A DNA stretch of 64,000 nucleotides, taken from NCBI RefSeq assembly GCF_023546765.1, contig NZ_CP097484.1, positions 6,196,001-6,260,000 on the forward strand. Reading direction: 5' to 3'. This document shows, piece by piece, positions 1-6,517 of the stretch (positions are counted from its first letter, which is position 1; every line of letters begins with the position of its first letter). A model generated the notes under the pieces. That model was not told where the DNA came from. It was given only the letters and a program-made list of their open reading frames with translations, and ran no database searches. The translations under genes were made by a program, and so were the position numbers. This stretch comes from Methylobacterium tardum (GTDB lineage: Bacteria > Pseudomonadota > Alphaproteobacteria > Rhizobiales > Beijerinckiaceae).

Positions 1-24
1 TGGCACTTTTGAAGGATACGAACG

Positions 25-201
25 ATGCTCGGTTGGGCCGTAACTTTTCTTGTCGTTGCCCTCGTGGCGGCTCTGCTTGGTTTCGGCGGCATTGCCGGCA
101 CCGCCATGGAGGCTGCGAAGCTGGTCTTCTTCGTGGCAATCGTCCTGTTCGCGATCTCGGCCGTTGTCGGCCTGATGCGGGGCCGCTCGCCGACCCTTTG
201 A
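25..201 (+). CDS. DUF1328 (YtjA-like) small membrane protein
   Basis: A 58-residue inner-membrane protein of the DUF1328 family. Two hydrophobic segments (about residues 3-24 and 31-50), a Gly-rich turn and a short basic tail ending RGRSPTL can be read directly. The ATG at 25 has a GAAGGA ribosome-binding site at 11-16. The longer overlapping frame from position 9 reads an Arg/Cys-rich peptide without family resemblance and was discarded. The biochemical role of the family is unknown. Its place beside the general-stress locus suggests a stress role, but its promoter lies outside the window. A hairpin terminator follows at 253-284. Confidence 0.85.
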   Translation: MLGWAVTFLVVALVAALLGFGGIAGTAMEAAKLVFFVAIVLFAISAVVGLMRGRSPTL

Positions 202-252
202 GGTAGGACTGTAGCAGCCGGGACTGGTCTCAGGCTGGTGAAGAAGGTCTGA

Positions 253-284
253 AAGGGCTGCTGCCCGACGCGGCAGCCCTTTTG
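253..284 (+). terminator. Rho-independent terminator after the DUF1328 gene
   Basis: AAGGGCTGC (253-261) pairs with GCAGCCCTT (273-281) and the stem runs straight into a short T run. It lies 52 bases after the stop codon of the DUF1328 gene and separates that gene from the convergent nepR. Confidence 0.8.
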
Positions 285-370
285 CAAGTCCCGGTCCTGC
301 GCGGTTTTGCCTCCACGCCCGAAGCGGGCGTGAGGGGCAGACTGACGGACTTGAAGACGGGTGGATGGCG

Positions 371-658
371 TCAGGCCTTCTCGCGGTCGCCGCTGTCGAG
401 CTTGGCGATGAGGTCGGCGAAGCGGTCGGGCACGGGCTGTTGCGCGATCGAGTCGTACATGGTGCGCAACTGAGAGGCGATCCGGTTGCGGGTGTGCTCG
501 CTCAATCCCGTACGGGACGCAGTCGAGCCAGTATTTGAAGCGGATGATGCGCCCGCCTCGACGGGATCGCTGGTCTGCTCGTCGGAAACGTCGTCCGTAG
601 CACCGTCCGCGCGCGGCCGCGGCGCGCGGGAACGCGTTTCCTTTCCCTGGTCCACCAT
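371..658 (-). CDS. nepR: NepR anti-sigma factor (general stress response)
   Basis: NepR binds the ECF sigma factor EcfG and keeps it inactive until phosphorylated PhyR takes NepR away by mimicking the sigma factor. The 95-residue protein has a disordered, charged N-terminal half and the NepR signature at the C-terminus: helix 1 at about 54-71 (LRTMYDSI), the linker QQPVPDR, and helix 2 at about 77-88 ending in AKLD. The ATG at 658 is preferred because it follows AAGGGG and leaves a leader of about 70 bases after the sigma-EcfG promoter at 734-759. The alternative ATG at 721 has no ribosome-binding site and would leave almost no leader. It is divergent from phyR. No ecfG gene follows, so the sigma factor must be encoded elsewhere. 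Confidence 0.93.
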   Translation of the reverse strand: MVDQGKETRSRAPRPRADGATDDVSDEQTSDPVEAGASSASNTGSTASRTGLSEHTRNRIASQLRTMYDSIAQQPVPDRFADLIAKLDSGDREKA

Positions 659-733
659 CAACAGGCCCCTTGTTGCCGAAGTCGGCCCGGCCGCATTGTG
701 CTGCGGCTCGACATACGCCATGGCTGCGCCGGC

Positions 734-759
734 AACGCCTGCCCGCCGGCATCGGTTCC
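734..759 (-). promoter_or_regulatory. sigma-EcfG promoter of nepR
   Basis: Read on the minus strand, GGAAC (759-755) is followed after exactly 17 bases by CGTT (737-734). This is the established EcfG promoter pattern of alphaproteobacteria. It predicts a start near 727 and negative feedback of the stress sigma factor on its own antagonist. Confidence 0.85.
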
Positions 760-768
760 GCCGGGGGT

Positions 769-793
769 GGAACGGAGTGCTGGCCTCCGCGTT
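769..793 (+). promoter_or_regulatory. sigma-EcfG promoter of phyR
   Basis: GGAAC (769-773), 16 bases, then CGTT (790-793), about 100 bases upstream of the phyR ATG. Its -35 box lies only 9 bases from the -35 box of the divergent nepR promoter, so two EcfG holoenzymes could hardly occupy both at once. Confidence 0.87.
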
Positions 794-895
794 GGGCGGT
801 AGGCTGCGCAGGACACAAAGCCGGCCCCGGCAGGCTCTCGGTCAACGGATCGAGGCGATCGCGGCCGGGCAACACGGCGAGGCACAGGGGATCGA

Positions 896-1699
896 ATGTC
901 GACATCGCAACTCGTGGTACAGCACCTGCCGTACCTGCGCCGCTACGCGCGTGCGCTCACGGGTAGCCAAGTGGCGGGCGACGCCTACGTGGCCGCCACC
1001 CTGGAGACCCTCGTCAACGAGCCAGACACGCTCGGCCGGAGCACCAACATCAAGGCGGATCTGTTCCGGGTCTTCACGCGGATCTGGAATTCGCTGTCGG
1101 TGAACGGCCGCAGCGAGCAGGTCCAGCACGACCTGCCCGCCGAGGTGCGCCTCGGCCAGATCACGCCGCTGCCGCGTCAGGCCTTCCTGCTCTCCTGCCT
1201 TGAGGGCTTCTCCGAGGAGGACGCCGCCATCATCCTGGGCGTCGACGTCTCCGAGGTGCGCGATCTCGTCGACGAGGCCGGCCGCGAACTCGCCGCCGAC
1301 ATGGCGACCGAGATCCTCATCATCGAGGACGAGCCGCTGATCGCCATGGATCTCGAGGCGCTGGTCGAAGGCCTCGGACACAACGTGATCGGCGTGGCCC
1401 GGACCCGCACCGAGGCGGTCAAGATCGCCGGCGAGGGCAAGCGCCCGGGTCTGATCCTGGCCGACATCCAGCTCGCAGACGGCTCGTCCGGCCTCGATGC
1501 GGTCAACGACCTGCTGAAGTCCTTCGAGGTGCCGGTGATCTTCATCACCGCCTATCCGGAGCGCTTCCTGACGGGCGAGCGTCCCGAGCCGGCCTTCCTC
1601 ATCGCCAAGCCGTTCCAGCCCGCCAACGTCTCCGCGGTGATCAGCCAGGCGCTGTTCTTCCAGCAGACGGCGCGCCGGCGGGAAGCCAAGACGGCCTGA
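896..1699 (+). CDS. phyR: PhyR, sigma-factor-mimic response regulator
   Basis: Master positive regulator of the alphaproteobacterial general stress response. When phosphorylated it binds NepR through a sigma-like domain and so frees sigma-EcfG. The 267 residues match the length of Methylobacterium extorquens PhyR. Residues 1 to about 135 are the sigma2/sigma4-like domain (FRVFTRIWNSL; LSCLEGFSEEDAAIILGV). Residues about 138-258 are a receiver domain with the acidic pair E144-D145, the phospho-acceptor D190 (LILADIQL), a Thr in the FITAYPE segment and the conserved Lys in AKPF. D190 is the same number as in the M. extorquens protein. It is driven by a sigma-EcfG promoter at 769-793 and closed by the terminator at 1771-1797. 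Confidence 0.97.
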   Translation: MSTSQLVVQHLPYLRRYARALTGSQVAGDAYVAATLETLVNEPDTLGRSTNIKADLFRVFTRIWNSLSVNGRSEQVQHDLPAEVRLGQITPLPRQAFLLSCLEGFSEEDAAIILGVDVSEVRDLVDEAGRELAADMATEILIIEDEPLIAMDLEALVEGLGHNVIGVARTRTEAVKIAGEGKRPGLILADIQLADGSSGLDAVNDLLKSFEVPVIFITAYPERFLTGERPEPAFLIAKPFQPANVSAVISQALFFQQTARRREAKTA

Positions 1700-1770
1700 G
1701 CCAAGGTTGCCCTAACATGGTGTCGCGGCCGAAACCCTGACGCGTCGGCGGCACTCTCATCGACTCGAAG

Positions 1771-1797
1771 AACCCCGGCGCAAGCCGGGGTTTTTTG
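1771..1797 (+). terminator. Rho-independent terminator of phyR
   Basis: AACCCCGGC, loop GCAA, GCCGGGG, then six T (1791-1796). It is a strong canonical hairpin 72 bases after the phyR stop. Confidence 0.93.
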
Positions 1798-1822
1798 TTG
1801 CCATGCGGTCGGAGACAGGACG

Positions 1823-1914
1823 CAAAAAAACGGGCCGGAGAAGGCTCCAGCCCGTCGGTGAGGTTCCGGCCGATGCACAAGGGGAATGCGGGGAGGACCA
1901 GGTGGCCGGGTGCT
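1823..1914 (-). ncRNA. Candidate sigma-EcfG-dependent small RNA, about 90 nt
   Basis: The minus strand carries a perfect EcfG promoter (1944-1920). About 70 bases beyond the predicted start near 1914 lies a strong Rho-independent terminator: an 11-bp stem, ACGGGCTGGAG against CTCCGGCCCGT with one G-U pair, a CCTT loop and seven T (1830-1824). The transcript has no convincing reading frame. It contains an unpaired-looking C-rich stretch with CCUCCCC (1896-1890) that is complementary to a strong Shine-Dalgarno sequence, like the anti-SD loops of several rhizobial trans-acting sRNAs. Promoter and terminator are seen directly. The RNA and its role are inferred. A short protein is the less likely alternative. 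Confidence 0.6.
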
Positions 1915-1919
1915 CAGGT

Positions 1920-1944
1920 AACGGCCGCCGGGCAGGCAGGTTCC
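1920..1944 (-). promoter_or_regulatory. sigma-EcfG promoter of the candidate sRNA
   Basis: On the minus strand GGAAC (1944-1940), 16 bases, CGTT (1923-1920), an exact match to the EcfG consensus. It faces a terminator about 70 bases past the predicted start and no gene, which is why a small RNA is proposed. Confidence 0.75.
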
Positions 1945-2076
1945 AGAAAATGCGCTTTTTCGGCGGGCGTGGTTTCGATGCAACAGGGGATGGGTGTGGA
2001 TGGCGCGGGTGCGCCGCCGCACCAACGGCCGAGCTGCCATCGAATACTTAAAGCCTCATAGACGCGAGACAGTCTA

Positions 2077-2101
2077 GGAACCTGCGATTGCAGGGCGCGT
2101 T
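2077..2101 (+). promoter_or_regulatory. sigma-EcfG promoter of the 120-residue protein gene
   Basis: GGAAC (2077-2081), 16 bases, CGTT (2098-2101), 42 bases upstream of the ATG at 2143. This gives a leader of about 35 bases. Confidence 0.82.
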
Positions 2102-2142
2102 ATCGAAACATCCTGTCAAGCTCTCGCAATGAGGTCGGGGCA

Positions 2143-2505
2143 ATGCTGCGGTCTGGTTTCCTCCTGGGCGTGAGTGCTCCTGCCGCTCTCCTCACCGTGC
2201 TGGTCCAGCCGGTGGTGCGCGACACGGCCGACCACTGGACGCCCCCGACGCTGACGGCCCAGACCGTGCAGATGCCCCTGCCGGGCATGCGGCCGGTCTC
2301 GCTGGCGATCAGCCCGACCCGCGTGGCTGGGGTTCAGAAGCTCGAAAGCCGGTCCCCCGTCGCCGGCGAGGCGCAGGACATGGGCATTCAGCCGGTGCTC
2401 AAGCCGCCGGTGCGTCGTATGGTCCGCGAGGGCTGCGAGACCGCCCTCAGCTCTCTGGTCGGCCCGGAGGCGCGCCGTATGACGCCGGGCCGCTGCATCT
2501 CCTGA
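2143..2505 (+). CDS. Hypothetical exported or membrane-anchored stress protein
   Basis: No family recognised. The 120-residue product starts with a hydrophobic segment (about residues 5-24, GFLLGVSAPAALLTVLV), probably a signal anchor. A periplasmic Pro-rich part follows, with two Cys (one in REGCETALSSLV, one in GRCIS at the C-terminus) that could form a disulfide. The ATG at 2143 follows GGTCGGGG. A perfect EcfG promoter lies just upstream and a 22-bp-stem terminator just downstream, so it is a monocistronic member of the general stress regulon. The function is unknown; calling it a stress protein rests only on the promoter. Confidence 0.72.
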   Translation: MLRSGFLLGVSAPAALLTVLVQPVVRDTADHWTPPTLTAQTVQMPLPGMRPVSLAISPTRVAGVQKLESRSPVAGEAQDMGIQPVLKPPVRRMVREGCETALSSLVGPEARRMTPGRCIS

Positions 2506-2523
2506 TCCGAATTCAAAGCCGGA

Positions 2524-2572
2524 CCGCACAGCAAAAGGCCCCGCCGAGGAGGCGGGGCCTTTTGCTGTGCGG
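2524..2572. terminator. Bidirectional Rho-independent terminator
   Basis: A perfect 22-bp palindrome around a GAGGA loop. AAAA precedes the GC core on one side and TTTT follows it on the other, so it can stop transcripts both from the gene at 2143 and from the convergent KGG-protein gene. Confidence 0.92.
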
Positions 2573-2645
2573 AAGCCATCACAAAGAAAAACGGCGCCGG
2601 TCTCGAGGACACGGCGCCGCTACGCGACACGGTTAGTGGTCTGCC

Positions 2646-2834
2646 TCACTCGGCGCGGCCGGTACCCGTGGATTGGCCACCCTTACGCCCGGCGGACGAG
2701 GCGAGTTCGCGATCCTGAGAGAATGAGCGCTTCTCGGCGGGGACGCTGCGGCCGCCCTTGCTAGCGATCTCGCGCTGCCGCTCCAGGTCCATCGAGGCAA
2801 AGCCTCGCTTCGAGGTCGAATTTCCGGATGCCAT
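2646..2834 (-). CDS. KGG-repeat general stress protein (con-10/GsiB type)
   Basis: A 62-residue, very hydrophilic, probably disordered protein with the stress-induced KGG motif: FASMDLERQREIASKGGRS followed by a second repeat ending AGRKGGQS. Small proteins with this motif (con-10, GsiB, YciG) are induced by starvation, desiccation or osmotic stress; their biochemical function is unsettled. The ATG at 2834 has an excellent GAGGAGG ribosome-binding site, so the in-frame start at 2870 is rejected. A GGAAC-N16-GGTT promoter (2893-2869) ends 35 bases upstream of the start, which agrees with a stress-regulon gene. Confidence 0.88.
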   Translation of the reverse strand: MASGNSTSKRGFASMDLERQREIASKGGRSVPAEKRSFSQDRELASSAGRKGGQSTGTGRAE

Positions 2835-2868
2835 CAGTTCCTCCTCAGGCTTCGCTTCACCCCGCAAC

Positions 2869-2893
2869 AACCTTCAGCAATAACCAAGGTTCC
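2869..2893 (-). promoter_or_regulatory. sigma-EcfG promoter of the KGG-protein gene
   Basis: On the minus strand GGAAC (2893-2889), 16 bases, GGTT (2872-2869). The conserved GTT is kept and only the first -10 base differs from CGTT. Confidence 0.7.
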
Positions 2894-3076
2894 TATGTCG
2901 AGACCTAGCCAAGCTTCGAATAGCTAAGCTTGACGGCAACCGGGGTCTTATCTGCCGCGTTGGTTGTCGATCGACCTGGGTAGACGACCGCATCTGCCCT
3001 GAGGGACGCTTGCCGAACTGGCTCAGAGGCCGGAACGGAGCGTTCGACCGTGCGGGATGCAGGAAGGTTATCGCGT

Positions 3077-3283
3077 ATGACGAACCGCAACATGGTCAAG
3101 GATGCCGCCGGTGGTGGCCCCGATGTGAGGCCGAATACGCCGCCGCTGCCGCCGATGCCGGCCCCGGAAGACTCGGCGACGCCGACGACCCGCGAGGAGC
3201 CGGTCGACTCGCCCCATCTGAATGCCAGCCTGAAGCGCGAGGCCCCGGCGGCCGGTGAGCAGGGCCTTTCGACACGGCGCTGA
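3077..3283 (+). CDS. Hypothetical Pro-rich disordered small protein
   Basis: A 68-residue protein of no recognised family. It is Pro/Ala/Glu-rich (NTPPLPPMPAPEDS) with no hydrophobic segment and probably disordered. The ATG at 3077 is chosen because AGGAAGG lies just upstream; longer in-frame versions read through the ribosome-binding site. A GGAAC occurs at 3032-3036 but no GTT follows at the proper distance, so it is not assigned to the stress regulon. It converges with the SCO-like gene. Confidence 0.55.
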   Translation: MTNRNMVKDAAGGGPDVRPNTPPLPPMPAPEDSATPTTREEPVDSPHLNASLKREAPAAGEQGLSTRR

Positions 3284-3292
3284 TTCGGGCCC

Positions 3293-4135
3293 TCAGCCCG
3301 CCCGCGTCCGCGCGAGGCGGGTCAGTCCGAGGATGAGGACGCCGATCGCCAGAATCGTGACGAGGCCCGCCACCGTCAGGATGCGCCGAACGAGGGGCGT
3401 GTAGACGCCGCGGGCCGCGTCGTAGCCGTAGCAGAGCAGGGCGAGGCGGTCGGCCAAATCCCCGACGCGACCTTCCCCGGCCTCCGTGAGGGCGAAGCGG
3501 AGGTCCCGCCCGGTCAGCGCCAGGGGTGAGAGCACCCGGGCGACCCGCCCGTCGCCGGTAAGCAGCAGGGCGGCGGCCGGATGGGCGAAGCTGTCGGTGC
3601 CGGGATCGTACACCGCGTTGTAGCCGAGCGCCCCGGTCAGGCGGGCGAGTGCTTCGTCCGAGACGATCAACGCCCTCGGTCGAACCGACGCGGCGCGTTC
3701 GCCTAAGGTGTCCGCGAGCATGCGGCGTGCGGCCGCGGCATCGTCGCGCGGATCGATGCCGACGAGCACCAGCGTGGAGTCACCGGGTGCGAGACCCGTC
3801 GCCGCCAACGCGTCGGCCGACATCGACACCATCGGGTCGCAGACATTGCCGCAGGTGTAGTCGACCGGCAGCAGCAGGGCGGGATGTCCCGCCAAGACCT
3901 GTCCCAGCGTCGTCGCCTGACCGGTCAGGGCGTCCGTGACCCGGAGATCCAGCGGTGCCTGCGCTCCGGGTACCGGCGCCGCGGCAACGCGGGCGAGTTC
4001 ACTCTGGCTCAGCCGGGCCCAGGCCGGACCGCCCACAAACAGGACCGCCAACACGAGGATCGCGCAGACCCCGCGACGCTGGCGGTGACGGGCTGCGTCG
4101 GGTGCAGGGCTGGACAAGTGCCTGATGAACCGCAT
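3293..4135 (-). CDS. SCO1/SenC-like thioredoxin-fold protein, membrane anchored
   Basis: SCO proteins are periplasmic, copper-binding thioredoxin-fold proteins that help assemble the CuA centre of cytochrome c oxidase or act as thiol-disulfide reductants. The 280-residue product has a signal segment (about 22-40), the SCO metal/redox motif C95-G-N-V-C99 in DYTCGNVCDPM, a later conserved His (DSFAHPAA), and an unusual C-terminal membrane helix (about 250-272) that should tether it to the membrane. The start at 4135 gives a compact signal peptide but lacks a good ribosome-binding site; a longer in-frame version to 4276 exists. No oxidase genes are adjacent. The family is secure; copper delivery against redox function cannot be decided. 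Confidence 0.82.
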   Translation of the reverse strand: MRFIRHLSSPAPDAARHRQRRGVCAILVLAVLFVGGPAWARLSQSELARVAAAPVPGAQAPLDLRVTDALTGQATTLGQVLAGHPALLLPVDYTCGNVCDPMVSMSADALAATGLAPGDSTLVLVGIDPRDDAAAARRMLADTLGERAASVRPRALIVSDEALARLTGALGYNAVYDPGTDSFAHPAAALLLTGDGRVARVLSPLALTGRDLRFALTEAGEGRVGDLADRLALLCYGYDAARGVYTPLVRRILTVAGLVTILAIGVLILGLTRLARTRAG

Positions 4136-4187
4136 GGATGCGCAGGCTCGTCCGTTCCCGCCCCGAGACCCGTCGTGGAGCCCACGT

Positions 4188-4631
4188 ATGACCCTCGACA
4201 CCGAGGTTTCCTCTCTCAAGCAGGTGCCGCTGTTCCGTGAAGTTGAACCGGCGCGCCTGAAGCTGCTGGCCTTCACCAGCGAGCGGGTGCATTTCGAGCC
4301 CGGGCAGCGCTTCTTCGCCCGCGGCGATGTGGCCGATGCGGCCTACGTGATCCTCAAGGGGACCGCGGAAGTCAGCATCGATGGTCCCGCCGGGCCGGTG
4401 CGGCTGGCGCTGCTCGGCCAGGATGCCCTGGTCGGTGAGATGGGCATCCTGGCCGAGCAGCCCAGGTCGGCCACCGTGACGGCCGAATCCGCCGTGACCG
4501 CGCTCCGCATCGACCGCGGCGTGTTCCTCGAACTCCTGGCACAGTTTCCACAGATCAGCATCGCACTGATGCGTGTGCTGGCGTTGCGGCTGGAGCAAAC
4601 CAACCAGGCACTGGCCGAGAGCCGGGGCTGA
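4188..4631 (+). CDS. Cyclic nucleotide-binding domain protein (no HTH)
   Basis: A 147-residue stand-alone CNMP-binding domain of the CRP/FNR type. FREVEPARLKLLAFTSERV, the FEPGQRFFARGDVADAAYVILKGTAEV strand set and GEMGILAEQPRSATVTAES are the usual beta-roll and phosphate-binding cassette. No DNA-binding helix-turn-helix follows; the protein ends shortly after the C-helix. It is probably a small regulatory or effector subunit whose partner is not evident. The ATG at 4188 is preferred (GTGGAG seven bases upstream); an in-frame ATG at 4125 would add 21 residues. It ends one base before the stop of the convergent VOC gene. Confidence 0.83.
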   Translation: MTLDTEVSSLKQVPLFREVEPARLKLLAFTSERVHFEPGQRFFARGDVADAAYVILKGTAEVSIDGPAGPVRLALLGQDALVGEMGILAEQPRSATVTAESAVTALRIDRGVFLELLAQFPQISIALMRVLALRLEQTNQALAESRG

Positions 4632-5075
4632 TCAGCCTGTCGGGTAGGTGATGAACTCGAGAAGCGAGCCGTCCGGATCCCGGAAATAGACGCTGAGCCC
4701 GGCGCCCGCGGCGCCGTGCCGCTCCACGGGCCCGAGTTCCACCGGCACGCCGGCGGCTTCGAGATGGGCGATCGCATCCGCAATCGGGCCCGACCATCGG
4801 AAGCAGAGATCGCTGTTGCCGGGCTCGACGGGGCGTAGCGCCAGGGGATCCGCCTTCACGCCGGGACCGTGGCAATTGAGCTGCACGCCACCGAACCGGT
4901 AGGCGTAGCCGTTCCCCCGCTCGATCACCTCGGCGCCCACCACGTCGCGATAGAAGGCGTTGGACCGCGCCCAATCGCTGACGTGGATCACGCAATGATC
5001 GAGGTGGATCGCAGGGCTGAGCGCCAGGGCGGGCGGGACCTCTGCCGGCTCGGGAATCGTCTCGGTCTCAGGCAT
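4632..5075 (-). CDS. VOC-superfamily (glyoxalase/dioxygenase fold) protein
   Basis: A 147-residue vicinal-oxygen-chelate protein with two beta-alpha-beta-beta-beta modules: residues about 22-75 (IHLDHCVIHVSDWARSNAFYRDVVG) and about 88-145 (FRDPDGSLLEFITYP). His in LDHCVIHV and Glu in LLEF match the usual metal ligands. Such proteins include glyoxalase I, fosfomycin-resistance enzymes and ring-cleavage dioxygenases; the substrate cannot be told from sequence. The 22-residue Pro/Glu-rich N-terminal extension is not part of the fold. Confidence 0.85.
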   Translation of the reverse strand: MPETETIPEPAEVPPALALSPAIHLDHCVIHVSDWARSNAFYRDVVGAEVIERGNGYAYRFGGVQLNCHGPGVKADPLALRPVEPGNSDLCFRWSGPIADAIAHLEAAGVPVELGPVERHGAAGAGLSVYFRDPDGSLLEFITYPTG

Positions 5076-5234
5076 CGATCGCCTCCGCGCGGCGCTCGAC
5101 GAAGCCCCGCCTCCATTATGAATTAGGGCGCAACCGTGGCCGCGGGAGCGGGCCGCACATGGCCTGCTGCGGCGGAAAAGCTACATCGTCACTGGCGGGG
5201 AGGCGGTAGGCAGGGCCTGAGGACCTTAGCCTGC

Positions 5235-5927
5235 ATGACAGAACTGATGACCGTGACGCGCCCCTTGGCCTGGACCCGGATCCGCCGGATCCTGCTCTCG
5301 CGCCTCGTACTCGCTCTCGTGGCGATCGCGCCCCTCGCAGCCTGCCAGACCCGCCCGGCCCAGCTCGCGCAAGACGACGACGCGGCGTGGTATATCGGCG
5401 CAAAGCCCGACAAACCTTTCGACATTCCCCTGGTCGATACCGGGCGGCTCGATCCGAAGTACCGTCGGCAGCAGGTGAGCTACAACGGCCCCGAGCAGCC
5501 CGGCACCATCCTGGTCGACATCGACAAGCGCCAGCTGATGCTGGTTCAGGCCGACGGGACCGCGATGCAGTACGGCGTCGGCGTCGGCAAAGCGGGCTTC
5601 TCCTGGAAGGGCGAGGCCCGGGTCGGCCGGAAGGGCGTCTGGCCGGATTGGAGCCCGACAGCCACCATGGTCTCGCTCAATCCGGACCTGCCGCGGACCC
5701 GTAAGGGCGGCCTCGACAATCCCCTCGGCGCCCGCGCCCTCTACCTGTACCAGGGTAACCGGGACATCCTGTTCCGGATTCACGGCACCAACGAGCCGTG
5801 GAGCATCGGCGAGCAGATGTCGTCGGGCTGCGTGCGGATGCTCAACGAGGACATCGCCGATCTCTACGAGCGCGTGCCGGTCGGGACCCGCGTGCTCGTG
5901 AAGCGCAGCGGCAAGTACCGGGCCTGA
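5235..5927 (+). CDS. L,D-transpeptidase (YkuD domain), lipoprotein
   Basis: Cross-links peptidoglycan through 3-3 bonds or attaches proteins to it, in the periplasm. The 230-residue protein has a lipobox-like signal (LAAC37) and a YkuD domain from about residue 90. Catalytic residues are visible: H183 in FRIHGTNEPW and C199-V-R in SSGCVRM. The Ser before GC, in place of His, is common in alphaproteobacteria. The ATG at 5235 is chosen for the signal peptide behind GAGGA; frames reaching to 5136 add no homologous sequence. A diverged paralogue lies at 24545-25255. Confidence 0.9.
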   Translation: MTELMTVTRPLAWTRIRRILLSRLVLALVAIAPLAACQTRPAQLAQDDDAAWYIGAKPDKPFDIPLVDTGRLDPKYRRQQVSYNGPEQPGTILVDIDKRQLMLVQADGTAMQYGVGVGKAGFSWKGEARVGRKGVWPDWSPTATMVSLNPDLPRTRKGGLDNPLGARALYLYQGNRDILFRIHGTNEPWSIGEQMSSGCVRMLNEDIADLYERVPVGTRVLVKRSGKYRA

Positions 5928-6055
5928 CGCGGCCACGCTCTGGACGCGCTGGTCGTCCCAGGATCCGGGGCGGTGGCCGGTCCGGGTCCTGAACGCCACC
6001 GCGCCGGCTCGAAATGACGGAATGGCCGCGCTGCACGGCGGTCGGGACCCGCCCG

Positions 6056-6319
6056 TCAGCTGGCGGGCCTCTCGGCCGCGCCTGCCGCCAGGGGCTCAGC
6101 CGAGGCCGCGCGGGCGAGCCTGTCGAGGGCCGCGCGGTCGAGGCGGTCATCACCCGGCGAACCGTCCGGCGTCATGCCGTCACTGGCCAGCACCGCCGCG
6201 GCCGTGAGGCCCGAGGCCGGCTCCGAGCCCGATCGCTCCGGTCCGATCGCGTAATCGGCCCAGATCAGGAGCGCCGCGCACAGGGCGACCGTGCCCAGCA
6301 GGGTCTTGAGAAACGCCAT
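6056..6319 (-). CDS. Hypothetical small membrane-anchored protein
   Basis: An 87-residue product of no recognised family. Residues about 3-22 (FLKTLLGTVALCAALLIWA) form a membrane anchor or signal; the rest is hydrophilic, acidic and then Ala-rich. No good ribosome-binding site precedes the ATG at 6319. A perfect sigma-EcfG promoter pattern at 6327-6352 would place transcription initiation essentially at the ATG, so a leaderless stress-induced mRNA is possible. It lies convergent to the L,D-transpeptidase and divergent from the nuclease gene. Confidence 0.6.
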   Translation of the reverse strand: MAFLKTLLGTVALCAALLIWADYAIGPERSGSEPASGLTAAAVLASDGMTPDGSPGDDRLDRAALDRLARAASAEPLAAGAAERPAS

Positions 6320-6326
6320 GCTTCAC

Positions 6327-6352
6327 AACGGTTGCTGCCGGGCCGCCGTTCC
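6327..6352 (-). promoter_or_regulatory. Possible sigma-EcfG promoter (leaderless gene)
   Basis: On the minus strand GGAAC (6352-6348), 17 bases, CGTT (6330-6327). Transcription would begin about position 6320, at the ATG at 6319. About one chance match of this pattern is expected in 64 kb, so this isolated one is weaker evidence than the cluster at 0.7-2.9 kb. Confidence 0.45.
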
Positions 6353-6517
6353 CGCGGTGCCGGGTGGAACACTTTCGCAACCCCAGAGCGGCAACCTTCG
6401 CCTCCAGGCGAACCCTGCGCCGGGGCCGCCCGGCAAAATCGCCACATTGGCGGCGCAGCATTCCGGCTTCACCAGCCTTTTGCCAGTTCGACCGCCCTCC
6501 GCGTGGACAGTCTCCCG

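Noticed and set aside
1552..2061. Several open frames (both strands) between phyR and the gene at 2143
   Set aside because: They run through two hairpin terminators and share no codon bias or ribosome-binding site; the interval is better explained by terminators and a small RNA.
3032..3053. GGAAC upstream of the gene at 3077 as a sixth EcfG promoter in the island
   Set aside because: No GTT lies 16 or 17 bases downstream; the nearest CGTT is only four bases away.
2905..3099. A 64-codon minus-strand frame upstream of the KGG gene
   Set aside because: There is no ribosome-binding site, the start region overlaps the better-supported gene at 3077, and its end contains AT-rich third positions unlike genes here.
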